From contig JANDJZ010000533.1 of the NCBI GenBank assembly GCA_027943245.1, positions 1-36,872 on the forward strand: 36,872 nt of DNA, in the 5' to 3' direction. This document shows positions 1 through 8,605 of this stretch, in pieces. Position 1 is the stretch's first letter, and every line of letters begins with the position of its first letter. The notes under the pieces were generated by a model, which worked only from the letters and a program-made list of their open reading frames with translations, was not told the origin of the DNA and did no database searches. This stretch comes from Acanthamoeba sp. SK_2022b. Lineage: Eukaryota; Discosea; Longamoebia; Acanthamoebidae. The translations under genes and the position numbers were made by a program.

Positions 1-99
1 GGTAAAAACCCGACATTGCATCGCCCGAACGCTCCGTCTGCTGGTCTCTCGCTCGCTCGCTCACACTTGCGCGGGCGCGTGGGGTGGGCGGGGGTTCAG

Positions 100-1733
100 G
101 CTGCACGGGGTTCCTGGGCGTCGTCCTGCTTCGCGAGCTCCTCCACGCGCTGCCCACCGCGCACGTCCATTGTCTCATACGCGCTCGCGACCATAGCGAC
201 GCTCTCTCACGCATCAGGTGCATCTTTTACTGCTTCATTTTTAAATCAATGTAATGATTTATGATTTATGATTTATGATTTAAAAATATAAAAAAATTAT
301 TAGATGATTTCTAATGGATGAATGAGTGGAATGTCAGGCATGGCATGGAAGAGGCCAAGCTGCCGCTGACAGGGGCGGACGAGGAGCGGCTCGTGATCGA
401 GCTGGGCGACCTGGGCCAACCCCATCTCGGGCTGTCGGCCGACAGGTTCGCCGAGCTCGCCCAATTGGTCGAAGTCGTGTACCACTGCGGCGCCCTGGTC
501 TCAGGTTCGAGTCACTATCTCTCACGCGCGTGCGTGCTGCGCCTGGTGGGTTGATGGGTTGTCTGGTTGGTTGATTGGTTGATTGATTGGCGATTGGTGG
601 GGACAGCCGTGCACAGCTACGAGCGGCTGCGACCGGCCAACGTGGTGGGCACGCTCCAAGTGCTGCGGCTGTGCTGCCAGGGGCGAGCCAAGCGGCTCGA
701 GCACATCTCCACGGTCTCGGTCCTGGACGCCTGTCCTCCCCCACTGACCGAAGCCGTCCAGCTCGACCTCGCACACGTCTCCCGCCTGAGCCCCTACAGG
801 TAACAAACAACACGCTACACGCAAAACATACATTTTTTAATTTTTAATTTTTAATTTTTTAATGTTATTTTACACGCAGAACATACTTTTTTAAAATTAT
901 TTTTTATTTTAAATTGAATTATTTAATTATTATTTTATGCAGCCAATCCAAGTACGTGGCCGAGTTGCTGGTGCGGTCGGTGCACGGTCGCGGCCTGCCG
1001 GTCCGCGTGTATCGTCCGGGCACGATCGGCGGCCACTCGGAGACGGGCTTCAGCAACCGCCACGACTTCATCAATCGGCTGCTGTGCGGCATGGTGCAGC
1101 TGGGGGCCTACCCGCGCGAGGCCGGGGCCGCGCAGCTCAACATGTGTCCGGCCGACTACGTGGCCAAGGCCATCGTCGGCATCTCCCTGCTGGCTTCGCC
1201 CAGCGGAGCCGTCCCCAAGGTAAGAATTGTCTCTATTTCTAGAAAAAGAAAATAATAATCATTATAGAAATAATAATAATAATAATAATAAATTATTATG
1301 AATTATGTGGCAGGTCTACCATCTGGTCAACGAGCATTCGCTGCCACTGCGCGAGGCCGTCCAGCACTTGGAGGCGATCCTGGGCGTGGAGCTGCACGAC
1401 GTGAGCTACGACGAGTGGCGGAACGCGCTGTGCAGCGCCCCGGCGACCAACGTGCTCCTCCCGCTCGCCGCCGCGTTCAGGCCCACCAGCGATGGGGGCT
1501 TCCCCGTGCTGGACCGGCCGGTCGACTGCAGCAATACGCTTGCCGCCATCCGCTCGTGGGCCAACGGTTCGATCTTGGCTTGCCCCCGTGTTCAAGTGAG
1601 TGCAGCACGCGTGTGTCTCACACATGTGTTGTGTCGCTGTACAGGCCCTCTGGTGTGTCGCAGGATCAACGGGACGGTGTTGGCTCGCTACGCGGCCCAC
1701 CTGCAAGGGCTGGGCTTCTTCCATGTGTTGTAG
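100..1733 (+). CDS. Thioester reductase domain (NAD-binding 4 / male-sterility family), C-terminal part of a larger protein, 5' cut by window edge
   Basis: Exons read as 100-217, 338-504, 607-799, 943-1219 and 1314-1733 (stop TAG). Every junction is GT-AG and phases match, giving 390 residues. Base 1 is the end of an upstream exon and bases 2-99 an intron. The first exon carries the Rossmann glycine motif (CTGFLGVVLLRELL, with the expected T-G ending in the previous exon). Exon 2 has ELGDLGQPHLGLS and VVYHCGALV. Exon 3 has RLRPANVVGTLQVLRL. The catalytic Y-x3-K is split across exons 3 and 4 (SPY|SQSK), followed by RVYRPGTIGG. These are hallmarks of the reductase domain that releases a thioester-bound acyl or peptidyl chain as an aldehyde in NRPS, PKS and carboxylic or aminoadipate reductases. 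The adenylation and carrier domains would lie to the left, outside the window. The final exon is open throughout, so the weak donor-like site near 1596 need not be used. Confidence 0.88.
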
Positions 1734-2085
1734 CCTCTTTCCTTTTTCTAAAGCGGGGATAATGTTGGAAAAACACAGATCAAGGGTTTAAAACCCAATT
1801 TGTATCCATCCTCACCCAAGCCACCAACTGACACACAAAGGTGCCCCACCCAAGCTACCCAACCTCCCTCTCTCAAGGGGCGCAAGGCCACCAAACAACA
1901 ATGCAATCAACCACACACTCACCAAGGCCTTCCCCAAGAACTCAGCTCCACCAAGTCAACCCTTGGCCTTGAGGTTATGACCAAGCAACCAGCAAGCTCT
2001 ACAGAGGCTGCCCTGTAGTCGTCTTTTTTTTGCTTTTATTGTGGTAAGAAAAATACCTTACCCACGAAAATCGATAAGGGCGACG
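1734..2085. other. Gene-free stretch, left margin of the transposon block
   Basis: No convincing coding region. It contains a 13-bp inverted repeat, GGGTTTAAAACCC, at 1784-1796. About 1800-2000 is C- and A-rich on the + strand with few CpG dinucleotides. I looked for a terminal inverted repeat matching the far side of the mobile DNA and did not find one I could defend. Confidence 0.5.
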
Positions 2086-3123
2086 ATGAGCAAGGAGCAA
2101 AAGGCTGGTGTGGGGCAGCAGCTTTGGCGTGTCAATTCTGGCCTGTGGCAGAAACAGGGTGTTGCTGATCCACAGCTGTGGGCGGCCATCCAAAGCAAAA
2201 TGGAGAGCCATCCAGACTGGACAAATCATGAACTGGCGAAGAGCTTATCCTGTTCCATATCCACAGTGGAGAAGGTAAAACAACGGCTGCGAAACGGCAA
2301 ACGAACAGCATGGAAACACAGCACTGGAGAACCACACCACATCCAGGTGATGGTTGAGCTTTTATTGATCAAAGAGAAGGACGCAACGAAGACCATGAAG
2401 GACATGCAAGTGTGCCTTGAGAAGGAAGTCAGTGTGAAACGGGGGATGAGTACCCTAAATCATAATCTCAACTGAGAGCACTCATGCCAAAAGGCAGTCT
2501 TTGAGGATCCAAGGAAATGGACCCCCACGAACTGCTGTCTTTATGACACCTTTCTCCTTTGGTGTTTAGAACAGCCTGTCACACGACATTACCATGTGAA
2601 AGTCTTCGATGAGGCCTGTATTGATAGGACCAACCTTGGAAATCTCATCATCTGGAGCAGACAGGGTCAACGGCCGATTTGGGAACAATACCGGCAGGAC
2701 ATCATTGTGGAGAGCTGGACCTTGACTGTGCTCACAGTCCTTGACAACGACTATCCTCTCGTCTACACCCTCACCTCTGGTTCTTCAAACGGCGAGAAGT
2801 TCATTACCTTCATTCGTGCCTGCATCCCTTTCATATTTCCTGGAGATATGATTCTTGGTGACAACTGCAGCTTTCATCAGCGTGGCTGGGGGAATGAGAC
2901 AGCACAAGGCATCATCTCTGCCCTAGAGGCAGACTACAAACTGCTGCCCAAGTATTGCCCTGAGTTTAGTCCAGCTGAAAAGGTATTCAGTTTTTTGAAG
3001 ACCAAGCTCCGTGTGTCTTATTCTGCAAAAGATAGTTTATTGCTCTCAATCATCACCATTATAAATAAAATAACTGTACCCATGATGTTGGGCTGGTACC
3101 ACTCATGTGGATGGTTTCAATAA
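2086..3123 (+). pseudogene. IS630/Tc1-mariner-type DDE transposase, DD38E, interrupted by one in-frame TGA
   Basis: The first ATG in frame is at 2086. The N-terminal part (to TGA 2473-2475) contains a helix-turn-helix-like stretch (TNHELAKSLSCSISTVEKVK). The same frame continues after the stop to TAA 3121-3123 and holds the catalytic core: D in VFDEACID (codon 2608), D in LGDNCSFH (codon 2860) and E in PEFSPAEKVFSFLK (codon 2977). There are 38 residues between the second D and the E, hence DD38E. The LPKYCPEFSPAEK block is the usual signature before the catalytic Glu in the DDE_3/IS630-Tc1 superfamily. A cut-and-paste DNA transposase is inferred. One premature stop and no other visible break make it a young relic, unless the TGA is recoded or spliced out, for which I see no evidence. 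An AATAAA (3119-3124) overlaps the stop codon. Confidence 0.8.
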
Positions 3124-3130
3124 ATTTATT
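3119..3130. terminator. Palindromic bidirectional poly(A) signal between two convergent ORFs
   Basis: AATAAATTTATT is a perfect 12-bp palindrome. It gives AATAAA on both strands and overlaps the TAA of the transposase (3121-3123, +) and touches the TAA of the SAM/coiled-coil ORF (3132-3130, -). The two genes thus end within 6 bp of each other on one shared signal. Confidence 0.6.
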
Positions 3131-4013
3131 TAATCTTCCTCCAGCTCTTCATTTTCCGCTTCTTCTTTGTCATCTTGTGTTGTTAGCACATCGCTGCCAT
3201 CTAGAAGTTGTTCCTTTTGACGCTGAATGTAGGCTAGTTCCTCATTGCCATGCAGATTGAGGGCCTTGTCTTCAGCTTTGATCTTCTTGACTATTGCCTT
3301 CTTGATTTTCAATCTCTTGTGCATTCACTCATATTGTAGGGCCAATTCGCTCATTGCTGCTGACCTCTTCCTTGTGCCTGATTCTTTGGAGTACTTTGTT
3401 GGATTGGACTTGGCAAGTGCTGCAAGCTCTGGCTCCCACCATCCATCCCATTTTTGCTGAGTATGTACATGTAATAGTTCATCTTGCTCCTTCTTCATCT
3501 CATTGTTCTTCGCCTTTTTTTGCTTCTTCTGCTCCTCTGCTTGTTGTTTGCGCTCATCTGGATGAAAGTTGAGTTGTTGGCAGATCTTGAAGGATGTGCA
3601 TTGTTCAGCCTCTCTGCATTTGTGCTTCCGGCCTGGCATTATGGGCAGATGACAGTTCTTGTGACATTGTTTCTGTGTGCGTGTATGGCTAATTGAAAGT
3701 TCATCAGACCAGGAAGGCTGGGGTGAGCTTGGGGGAGATGTGAAGAGTGGTGTTGAAGGGGGGCTGAGAAGAGGGGCTGGTTTCGGTGGCTGCAAGGTGA
3801 GGGAGGGCAGGTTCTCTTGCTCAACTGCATAGAGAATTCGTTTTTGGTCACCTATCTTTGTCAGGCCCATCTCAATTAGATCTGTTGGCTTGATTCATAA
3901 GATAATGGCAAAGGTGGTGAAGCCATTGAGGGAAAGGATGGGCAGAAGATTGTGATGCCATACTTCTTCACCCAGACCACCACCTCATCATCAACGACTT
4001 GTGTGGCGTCCAT
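3130..4013 (-). pseudogene. SAM-domain plus coiled-coil protein, probably transposon-encoded, decayed
   Basis: Read right to left from ATG 4013-4011. The start reads MDATQVVDDEVVVWVKKYGI, then a frame change leads into LNGFTTFAIIL and DLIEMGLTKIGDQKRIL. Together these look like the first and last helices of a sterile alpha motif (SAM) domain, a protein-interaction module. After it comes a proline-rich stretch, then a Cys/His cluster (CHKNC, KHKC, EQC, FKIC) that could bind zinc, then a Lys/Glu-rich coiled coil. In-frame TGAs at 3897-3895 and 3327-3325 interrupt it. Reading beyond each stop continues sensible sequence to TAA 3132-3130. It is tail-to-tail with the transposase and shares its poly(A) palindrome, so the two may belong to one two-gene element. 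This is inference, as I know of no named family with this layout. Confidence 0.5.
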
Positions 4014-4257
4014 GACTGTAGACAAAAAGGACAAATGCCTCTGCTATAGAAGGAAATGCATAACAAAAAAAATGTTATCAATTTTTGTGGTACTGAATTT
4101 GGGTGTTACCCCTTATGGTTTGTTGAGAACAGGAATACCATCAACATCAACCTTCCCCAGGTCGACCCTGAGTGTACTACCAGCTTCCCTTTCCATCAGG
4201 CCATTGTGATGCTGCTTTACCTTGCTTGAATCTCTTGGCCCATCATAGTTTCACAGC

Positions 4258-5500
4258 TCAGCCAGCATTCAACCACATCATGGCAATCAAGAGGTCATGA
4301 GGTACCTCATTGGTACCTGTGACTCTTCCAGGCTGAGTGCTGTAACTTTTTGAGCACAGCCAGTGCTTTGCTGAGCTCTGGGAATGTGATAGGCTCATCC
4401 ACCTTCTGAGCAGCCCTGTTGCTAATGAGGGAGATATATCTGTCCCATGCCTGTTCACCTTTGTGAAAGGTGGCTCAGGGCTCCCAAAACCTGTTCTCCC
4501 AGGCCTCCTTAGCCCTGAGGATCACTTCAGTTGGTTCTGTGGCCATGGTGGCGCCAGTGTTGTCTTTGTACTCCACTGCTTTGAGTGGTACATAACTGAC
4601 CCCCCACATGACCTTCTGGAGTAGAAGCTGGCATTACACATGTTGCCCAACTTCAGGATGGACACTACTTTGCTTTTGATGGAGTCTCTGTAGCAAATGG
4701 GCCAGGCAGTCTCTCTTCTTTATTAGCAACTTTACCGCTGTCCCTGCCAGCATGCACCACTCCTTGACACCTTCTCTGGTGGTGTTGCTTGGGAAGACTC
4801 CCAGCACAGCCATGCAATTAGCGACATCTGGGCTGGGGACATGTGTTAGTCCATTGACAAAGGCATCAGCGCTCTGATTCCATACCTGGCCACATTTTCA
4901 TTGGTGGCCATTGCACTGACTGACTCACTTATTAGCACTGCTCCCCATTTCCTACCATTGCAGTCCAAGGTGCAGATCCATCTGCACCTTGTGTTTTGCT
5001 GGGTGGGGGTTTGTAGAAGTTAGAGTGGGCCAAGTACTGCATCTGCTTCTTTGACATGCAGTTTGTGTGAAAGTGATGTAACCTGGTAGGGTCACATAAT
5101 GCTCCTTGAACTTGTTTTTTTCTTGGAAAAGATGATTGTGGGGGTGTCTCCATGAAGTGGGCCAGGTGTGCAGTTTATTGTCCCATCCCCTTCTCATGTT
5201 GAGGGCAAGTGCCATGGTGGGGGGGCATGGCATCTGTCATGGAGGTGGTGCAGTTGGGGCTGTCAGGGATTGCCTAATGTTGTTCTGCCCTCAGCATGGA
5301 TAATGTCAACATGGACATTGTTTATGCTGGTGTCCTTGAGTTGACCCACCACCATGGAGAGCTTGTAGTGGTGGGAGATGTTGCCAATCCAGTGGGAGAG
5401 GGCACTGGGAGTTAGGTCTGGGTCCTCCTTGCAATAGAACTCCACCATGGCCCAGTTGTGGTAGTTGGCTTGCAGACTTCATGGTATGCACCCTTTTTAG
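4258..5500 (-). pseudogene. Unidentified decayed coding relic, CpG-depleted
   Basis: Several protein-like stretches sit on the minus strand in shifting frames: one with NYHNWAMVEFYCKEDPDLTP (around 5470-5263), one with VKEWCMLAGTAVKLLIKKRD (around 4870-4640), and one with EAWENRFWEP and YISLISNRAAQKVDEP (around 4610-4330). They are broken by TGA codons at 5481, 5265 and 4477 and by several frameshifts. The last stretch, FPELSKALAVLKK followed after a frame change by PGRVTGTNEVPHDLLIAM, vaguely recalls the entry to a LINE reverse transcriptase. No YxDD or endonuclease motif follows, so I do not assign it. It is most likely old mobile-element sequence. Confidence 0.35.
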
Positions 5501-5958
5501 GACACCACCTGCCTGGGAAGGTGTCCTAAATGTCTACAGCTGCATGACTGCTGATTTGACTGTTGAAAACTGTCCTCAAAACTGAGTATTCAGGAAAATG
5601 AGACACTGCCCCTTCTTGAAATGTCCACAGTTTTTAACTGTCTTCTCCATTGGAGGCTCTGTCATTGTATTCCTCTTCTCATTCATCATCAGACTGTCCT
5701 TCCTGTGTGGGTAGGAGTATGGGTGATTGGTGTCTCCTGTGTCGCCTTCTTCTCACACCCACCAATAAGAATAGTGGCTAGTCACCCATTTATCTCGGAA
5801 ATTTCGGTCGAAAGCAAAACATCACCTTCCTTAAGAAGGTAGCAAAAACGGGTCGTCAACGCCGGTCCTTATTTGTTGCGCAATATTGGCTTGAAAAGGA
5901 AAGAGAAAAACTAAATTTTTACGCAGATCACTTGTTGCGATACCCCACAAGCGTGAAG
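5501..5958. other. Intergenic: end of CpG-poor block and upstream region of the methyltransferase-like gene
   Basis: CpG is absent to about 5740 and then reappears (TCGGAAATTTCGGTCGAAAG), which marks the right-hand border of the decayed DNA. About 200 bp then leads to the ATG at 5959. I see no gene, RNA or clear repeat here. Confidence 0.5.
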
Positions 5959-7026
5959 ATGGGAGAAGAGGCCTACCGCCTAGCTATGGTGGCTGTCGTG
6001 GCGTTTTCTGTAGGTTATTTCTGCATCTACCTGACGCAATTGGGCCAGGAAGTTCCCGCCGCCCAGCTCGCCGCCCTGCGGGCGAGAGACACCTGCCTCA
6101 AGGACAAGCGCGCCCTGCGGGAGGAGACACTCACCTGTCTCACGAGCAAGCGCGCCCTGCAGGAGGAGACAGATATCTGTCTCAGTGGCCAGCGCGTCCA
6201 GCAGGAGAAGACAGATGCCTGCCTCTCCGGCCAGCGCGCCCTACAGGAGGAGAGAGATAGCTGTCTCAGTGGCAAGCGCAAACTGCATAAGGAGAGAGAC
6301 ACCTGCCTCCGGGACAAGCGCTCACTGCGGGCGAGCTATGGGGTCCTCTACTGCAAGGATCACAAGTTTGGGCCAACCGGCGGCTGGTGCTTGAACCTCA
6401 CCCGTGGCCTGGAGGCTCAGATACAGTCCAGGCTCCATCTCACGGACTTGGGACTTGCCGATGCCATCGCCGAGATGGTCCAGCAGGACGGCTCCTCGAC
6501 TCTCTACGACCTGGGCGGGAACGTGGGTCTCTACACGCGGCGCCTGGTGGAGCGCGGCCTCAACGCCACCTGCTTTGACGGGTCTGAGGGCGTCGAAGAG
6601 CTCACCAACGGCCAGGTCCGCTTCCTCGACCTTGCCGAGCCATTCGACGATATCAAGCCGGTGGAGTGGGTGATGTCTCTCGAGGTGGGCGAGCATCTGC
6701 CAGAGAAGTACCAGGATCAGTTCATGAAGAACCTGATCCGCCACAGCACTCGCGGCATCATCCTCACTTGGGCGCGGCCCGGCCAGGGCGGCGTCGGCCA
6801 CTTCAACGAGCTCAAGCAGTGCGAGGTGGTGCAGGCCATGCTCGCGCAGCAAAGCGCAGTGGACCCCTCCCACCACCTGATCCACGACATGGACGCCACT
6901 GCGACACTGAGCGCAAGGACCGCGTTCTCCTGGTTGCAGAACAACATGATGGTGTTCCGCAAGCGCAAAGGCCCAGCGGTGCAAGCTCTACCCTCCTGCC
7001 CACCAGAACCACAAGCTACACCTTAA
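5959..7026 (+). CDS. Membrane-anchored class I methyltransferase-like protein with six 14-residue repeats
   Basis: Single uninterrupted ORF of 355 residues. The start is ATG 5959; the open frame extends upstream, but only with TTG. Residues about 9-25 form one hydrophobic segment, a type II signal anchor. Residues 43-126 are six tandem 14-mers of the pattern RDxCLxxKRALxEE, one Cys each, predicted to be a coiled-coil stalk. The C-terminal domain contains LYDLGGNVGLYTRRL (SAM-binding motif I, about 182-196), an acidic residue at the end of strand 2 (CFDGSEG), SLEVGEHLPEKY (motif IV region) and ILTWARPGQGGVGHFNEL. This matches the fold of class I SAM-dependent methyltransferases; the substrate is unknown. 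A lumenal (Golgi or ER) location is inferred from topology. The lack of introns is unusual next to its intron-rich neighbours and could mean horizontal gain or retroposition. AATAAA lies at 7073-7078. Confidence 0.75.
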   Translation: MGEEAYRLAMVAVVAFSVGYFCIYLTQLGQEVPAAQLAALRARDTCLKDKRALREETLTCLTSKRALQEETDICLSGQRVQQEKTDACLSGQRALQEERDSCLSGKRKLHKERDTCLRDKRSLRASYGVLYCKDHKFGPTGGWCLNLTRGLEAQIQSRLHLTDLGLADAIAEMVQQDGSSTLYDLGGNVGLYTRRLVERGLNATCFDGSEGVEELTNGQVRFLDLAEPFDDIKPVEWVMSLEVGEHLPEKYQDQFMKNLIRHSTRGIILTWARPGQGGVGHFNELKQCEVVQAMLAQQSAVDPSHHLIHDMDATATLSARTAFSWLQNNMMVFRKRKGPAVQALPSCPPEPQATP

Positions 7027-7072
7027 GGTGTTCTTTGTTCCTTTTTCTCAACTTCACCATGGTGGGGCAGGC

Positions 7073-7078
7073 AATAAA
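7073..7078 (+). terminator. Poly(A) signal AATAAA of the methyltransferase-like gene
   Basis: AATAAA lies 46 nt after the TAA at 7024-7026 and about 95 nt before the aprataxin start. It suits the short intergenic spacing seen elsewhere. Confidence 0.45.
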
Positions 7079-7171
7079 TTCAAGGAAAAGAAAATCAAAA
7101 ATATCGTTAACAAAAAAAAGGCGCCAAACACCGGCAGTTCCATATCCAAGGGCAAAGGATACAAGACAAAG

Positions 7172-8518
7172 ATGAGCGATGCTGCTAGAGTCGCTGTGCT
7201 TAAGTCGGAAGATGGGAAAGTGGTTGTGGATCTTCCCCTGGGCACAACTACGCTCGGCCGTACCGACTTGCAGCTGACCGATAAACGCGTTAGCAGAACC
7301 CAAGGTACTTTCCATAAACTTGAAACTGTGCTAAATCAAAAATCAAAAATAGAAATGAAATAAGAAACCATATTAATAATTAAAATAGAAATGAAATAAG
7401 AACCTCATATTTTTTTCAAAAAAAAAAAAAAACTATGCTGCTCTCCGCGCCTCAATGCAGCCGATATCCGGCTGGAACGAAGGAACGGCAGGCTCTGTGC
7501 CCGCCTTGCTGTGGTACGCGCATTTTCGTCGTGCTCTCTTGCACGTGAGAGAGAGCCATCTTACCCTCGACATACCGCCACGCACAGAGCGGAGTGAATG
7601 CGTGTTACGTAAAGGGACGCGAGGAGGAGACATACGTGGGCAAGGGCGAGGAGCAGGAGCTAGCGTCGGGCGACACCATTTGCTTCTGTGGCCAGTCCTA
7701 TCCGTTCGTCCTCACGTTCCGGCCCACCACCGCTACCTCATCTTCGACCTCTTCGGCGTCGTCCTCGACGACTGCGTCAGGAAAGAGGTTGGTGGTCCCT
7801 CCCTCCTCCTCACACTTTGACTCAGCCCGCTTCAGCACGGCGCGCTCACAGCACTTGTGCACATCTTCAGGCGATTGAGCGACGCAGAAGAAGAAGACGA
7901 CGAAGCGGCCGCACAAGTGCCAAAGAGGAGGCGGACCGAATCGAACGGTGACGCGCCAGCCGCTACAGACGGGGCCTTCTCGCTCGCCTTCCCGTCCTTT
8001 GGCACCGGCGTCTTCCAGTACGACCTGGAGCGGGCCGCTCAAGTGACTTGCAAGGTAAATTATTTTATTATTCTTTTCAATTCATGCTATTTACCTGGTA
8101 TTTATGTATTTATTTGTACAGCACGTGGCGGCGTTCTTGGAGGAGCACGACGACCCGCGAATCAGGATCTACGCCGTTGACATCACCGACTCGGCGACGC
8201 TGGCCGCAGTTCGCAAGTGCTGGAAGGGCGGAGACGCGCGCTTCCAGATCCGCGTGGCCAACATCACCAAGATGAAGACCGAGGGCCTCCCGTGTCGCTT
8301 CATCGCCAACGCGACCAACGAATGGTATCGCACCGTCACATGTTTCGGTGGACACGATGGGGCTTGCCTTGACCGTGGTTTTCCCTCGCTCACAGGTTCT
8401 CGGCTCAAGGAAGCGGCGTCAACCTGGCCATCAACAAGGCGGCCGGCCCTGCGCTCGACAAGGAGACCAAGTCCCGCCACAAAGGTTCGCTGCTATACTT
8501 GACCTCGACGCGTGTTGC

Positions 8519-8605
<87 letters not shown>

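Noticed and set aside
1596..1663. Intron near the end of the thioester reductase gene (GTGAGT to GCAG)
   Set aside because: No donor/acceptor pair there with a strong consensus keeps the family-like ending INGTVLARYAAHLQGLGFF in frame, and the exon is open without splicing.
4258..4610. Assignment as a LINE reverse transcriptase
   Set aside because: Only a weak resemblance before motif 1, with no YxDD, no finger/palm motifs and no endonuclease domain. Left unassigned.
1734..5740. Terminal inverted repeats and target-site duplication of the transposon
   Set aside because: I compared flanks by eye and found no convincing pair; decay and nested insertions may hide them.
5932..5958. Upstream start of the methyltransferase-like gene at a TTG
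   Set aside because: Eukaryotic initiation favours the first ATG in frame (5959), which directly precedes the signal anchor.
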